NCBI GenBank assembly: GCA_033807695.1
Contig: CM066302.1
Span: 434,001 to 498,000, forward strand
Source: Daedaleopsis sinensis
Lineage: Eukaryota > Basidiomycota > Agaricomycetes > Polyporales > Polyporaceae
DNA length: 64,000 nucleotides
Direction: 5' to 3'
Shown here in pieces: positions 61,622 through 64,000 of this stretch (the first letter of the stretch is position 1; every line of letters starts with the position of its first letter). The notes beneath the pieces were generated by a model, which was not told the DNA's origin, made no database searches, and saw nothing but the letters and a program-made list of their open reading frames with translations. Made by a program: the position numbers and the translations under genes.

Positions 61622-63460
61622 CCACTGGGTCAACCGTGACGAGATACAGCACCTGCCATTTTCGTAGACGAATATGAGCACATCCTCTGGGGCACCGCTT
61701 GGGCAACGGCACCCTCAGTCTCCGAGTCGTCCCTGCGCGAGGAGTACAGCGCACAGCGCCCGCTGTCGATCATTAGCCTCAAACGCCAACTTGGCCCTCC
61801 GGCTCCGACCTCGCAATGACAGCACAGCGCAATTCAGGTAAGGGATGCGGACAAGAGTACGAGAGGATGCTGTGTTGAGTACACGACGATTTGAAACGCC
61901 AAGGAGCGCTGACGCGACAAGGGCCAATCGAAGCATCGAACGCGATACAGCCGTCGCGCACAAATGGATCACCGTGCGTTGAGGTCTCCGAGATGGCCTT
62001 TGAGAGGTGTATGAGATCCGCACCTTTGGTCGGTACTTGAGGCCTGAAGCCTGAGGCCTGACAGCATCGCCAGTCGCGAATCCGACTCCGCAAAGCAGAT
62101 CCGGAGATTTCAATGAGCCATTTTATGGGGCATGCTCATGCGAGGAGCTCAAGTCTTGACGTTTCAACCGGGATCAACGTGACATGCCAGTAGTACTTAG
62201 GACGTCTATAGTCGCATACGTCAGCGTAGGAGACCTGCCATTACCAAACTAGCATTATTAGGGCTTAACTCTAAAGGATTCAACCAATGTCACGGTACGC
62301 AGCTCAGCCTGCAACGCTGCAACACGCGCACATTTGAAGAGAATCGAAAAGCTGAACGTTGAACGTGAACGGTTGTCGGAGGAGGAGACTAACTTAGTGC
62401 GAGTTGCACCGCTTCAGGCGCAATGCGGACAATGCCGAAGGCTACGAATGGCCTGGAATGGAAGTATAGACGCGTGTTACGGCACAGATAATTTCTGCCA
62501 CGACCCACTTTTCATCCTGCTAGTCCTTGCACTGCTCTAAACCAATGCTCTGCCAATGCCTGTAAGCCACTAGTCATCTCTACTATATGCGTGGTGCCGT
62601 CTGTCTCTGCGGAACTTGGAAGACAAACACTACCTATCCGTTCAAGCTTGCTCCTGCCGCGCCCGCAACCCTCCTCCGAGGCTGCCGCCACTACCACCTC
62701 GGCGGCGGCGGACACGACGACCGCCTCAGTAGCGGCGGATACGGCCGCGACGTCGTCGGCGGCTGACACCACCTCCTCGACTGCCGAAACTACCACTGTC
62801 GAGAGGTCATGCTAGCGCAGCACAACAAGCTCGTCTCAAAATCTAGGATGAAACCTTCACTCGGAGGCTGAGTTGCTGACGGATGGATGGCGGTCGGGAT
62901 ACTGGGTATGAAGGGTCTTGGTGTCCGTGCATCCCGGGCCCTGGCCCCTGCTCAAGATTATGGAGGTACGATCTATATCCTGCACAATATTCTTCAAAAC
63001 GTATCTCCCCATAAGGCTCCGTGCCTTTCTACAAATGAGCATGCATACATAAACCAGAGCAGTCGTCGTCGCTCTTGGACCCTAGGCTCGCGAGCATCGC
63101 AAAGGTCGACGCCTCAGGCAGCGCATATAGTTTGCATATAGTCAATACACAACGACGATACGACCCTCGACCGCGTGGCCGGCATTCAATATTCACGTCC
63201 AGTAGCACTGGCCAACATGGGGCATATGTGCTGGTGACATCAAAATCGTATCGGTCACTTGAACCATGCATGTCATCTGAATCCTCCAGCATCTCTCTCT
63301 TCTCTCCCTCACCCTGGATTCTTGCCATCCCTTGGACCTGTTCCACGCGTCCGGATTTTCTTGCTCTAGGCGGTCTCATAGGTCATCACTATCTTAACCG
63401 TTGCCGTTCGAACGTTGATCGTTCAAATTTCGGTCGCTCATTGTCTTCGACACACAATTA
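61622..63460. other. Intergenic; Thr/Ala-rich frame of doubtful status
   Basis: A GGCCTGA-type palindromic tandem lies at about 62038-62062. The plus frame ending at 62815 is mucin-like (EAAATTTSAAADTTTASVAA to TTTVERSC) and could be the last exon of a secreted or GPI-type protein, but I cannot find an upstream exon with a start. The opposite strand is also open there. The last few hundred bases are CT-rich and serve as promoter of the glucanase gene. Confidence 0.35.
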
Positions 63461-64000
63461 ATGTCTCCCCCTCGAAATTCCGTCTTGAACCACGCCTCCC
63501 TCGCAAAAGACGAGCCCAGCGATGAGGTGTATCTCCATCCGTCGAGTGCACCAAAATCCCCATCTCGACATCGCCGGTCGTGGTTTCTTGCAGGAGGCGC
63601 CCTCATCCTCGTCGTGCTCGCCGTGGTTCTCCCAGTCTATTTCGCGGTGAATAAGCCACATCAACTCAGCCACACCAACGTCATGACGGGTCACGGCTCC
63701 GGTGCGCAAGGTACCTTTCAGATAGGTGGCGACGGCAGCACGGTGACCAAGGAAGATGGGTCGACGTTCACATACGGGAACTCTTTTGGAGGATACTGTG
63801 AGTATCACTCCTAGATATGTCCATCTGATCCTGTCAAGCTGCCTACATGTGTACTGATTTTGCATTTTCACCAGGGGTGTCAAATCCTGAGAACCCGTAC
63901 GACAACTCAGCGAAAGCCAACTCATGGACTCCTGCGCTCAACGAGAGCTGGGACTGGGGCAGAAACCGCATACATGGTGTCAACCTCGGCGGTCTCTTCG
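63461..64000 (+). CDS. Exo-beta-1,3-glucanase, GH5_9-type membrane form (5' part)
   Basis: Exon 1 is 63461-63797; a 77-bp intron (63798-63874) splits a Trp codon; exon 2 starts at 63875 and runs off the window. The protein starts MSPPRNSVLNHASLAKDEPS, a cytosolic tail, then RHRRSWFLAGGALILVVLAV, a single signal anchor (type II membrane topology). A Gly/Ser/Thr-rich stem follows (GDGSTVTKEDGSTFTYGNSF). The catalytic domain begins with NPENPYDNSAKANSWTPALN, SWDWGRNRIHGVNLGGLF; the GVNLGGLF motif is the N-terminal hallmark of fungal glucan 1,3-beta-glucosidases of GH5 subfamily 9. The enzyme trims beta-1,3-glucan at the cell surface during wall remodelling. The catalytic glutamates lie beyond the window. 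Confidence 0.92.

Overview
The window looks like nuclear DNA of a filamentous basidiomycete (Agaricomycetes; a GC-rich wood-decay type such as Polyporales is my guess). The signs are short GT-AG introns of roughly 50-110 bp with CTNA-type branch points, a TEA/ATTS transcription factor, a family of F-box/LRR-like proteins, a fungal ketopantoate hydroxymethyltransferase (PanB), a GH5_9-type membrane exo-beta-1,3-glucanase, small secreted proteins, and Pol III tRNA genes with T-rich terminators, one with an intron. I rebuilt gene models by hand from splice signals and phase, so most real genes span several reading frames.

Layout. At 1-6.6 kb there is an intact F-box protein gene (1809-3749), a dienelactone-hydrolase-like pseudogene (4366-5245), a tRNA-Ser(CGA) with an intron (5970-6068) and a decayed 3' fragment of an F-box gene (about 6223-6530). 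From about 6.6 to 30.2 kb I find no convincing gene; from about 10.8 kb on this is very GC-rich and full of cryptic microsatellites. At 30.5-32.4 kb there is a six-exon TEA-domain transcription factor with a TATA box and paired 10-bp palindromes upstream. From 32.5 to 41 kb there is again nothing convincing, apart from a hexamer inverted repeat. At 41.0-45.6 kb are two tandem F-box paralogues on the minus strand, inside a segmental duplication whose flanking non-coding sequence is also repeated.

At 46.5-48.4 kb lies the most unusual locus: a seven-exon gene predicted to encode a signal peptide, a two-CxxC head and at least 11 tandem copies of a Trp-rich module with a dibasic site, eight of them near-identical 69-bp units. 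It resembles a Kex2-processed repeat precursor. At 52.8-58.8 kb a seven-TM membrane protein gene is followed by a small YCII-family gene and then at least three 3'-truncated, decaying copies of the membrane gene. At 58.9-64 kb are PanB (minus), tRNA-Thr(CGT), an 8-cysteine small secreted protein (minus) and the 5' end of a beta-glucanase gene that runs off the window.

The genes do not form one pathway. The recurring pattern is local gene birth and decay: F-box and membrane-protein genes multiply in tandem and degrade. Two loci (46.5 kb and 61.2 kb) encode predicted secreted peptides with dibasic processing sites.
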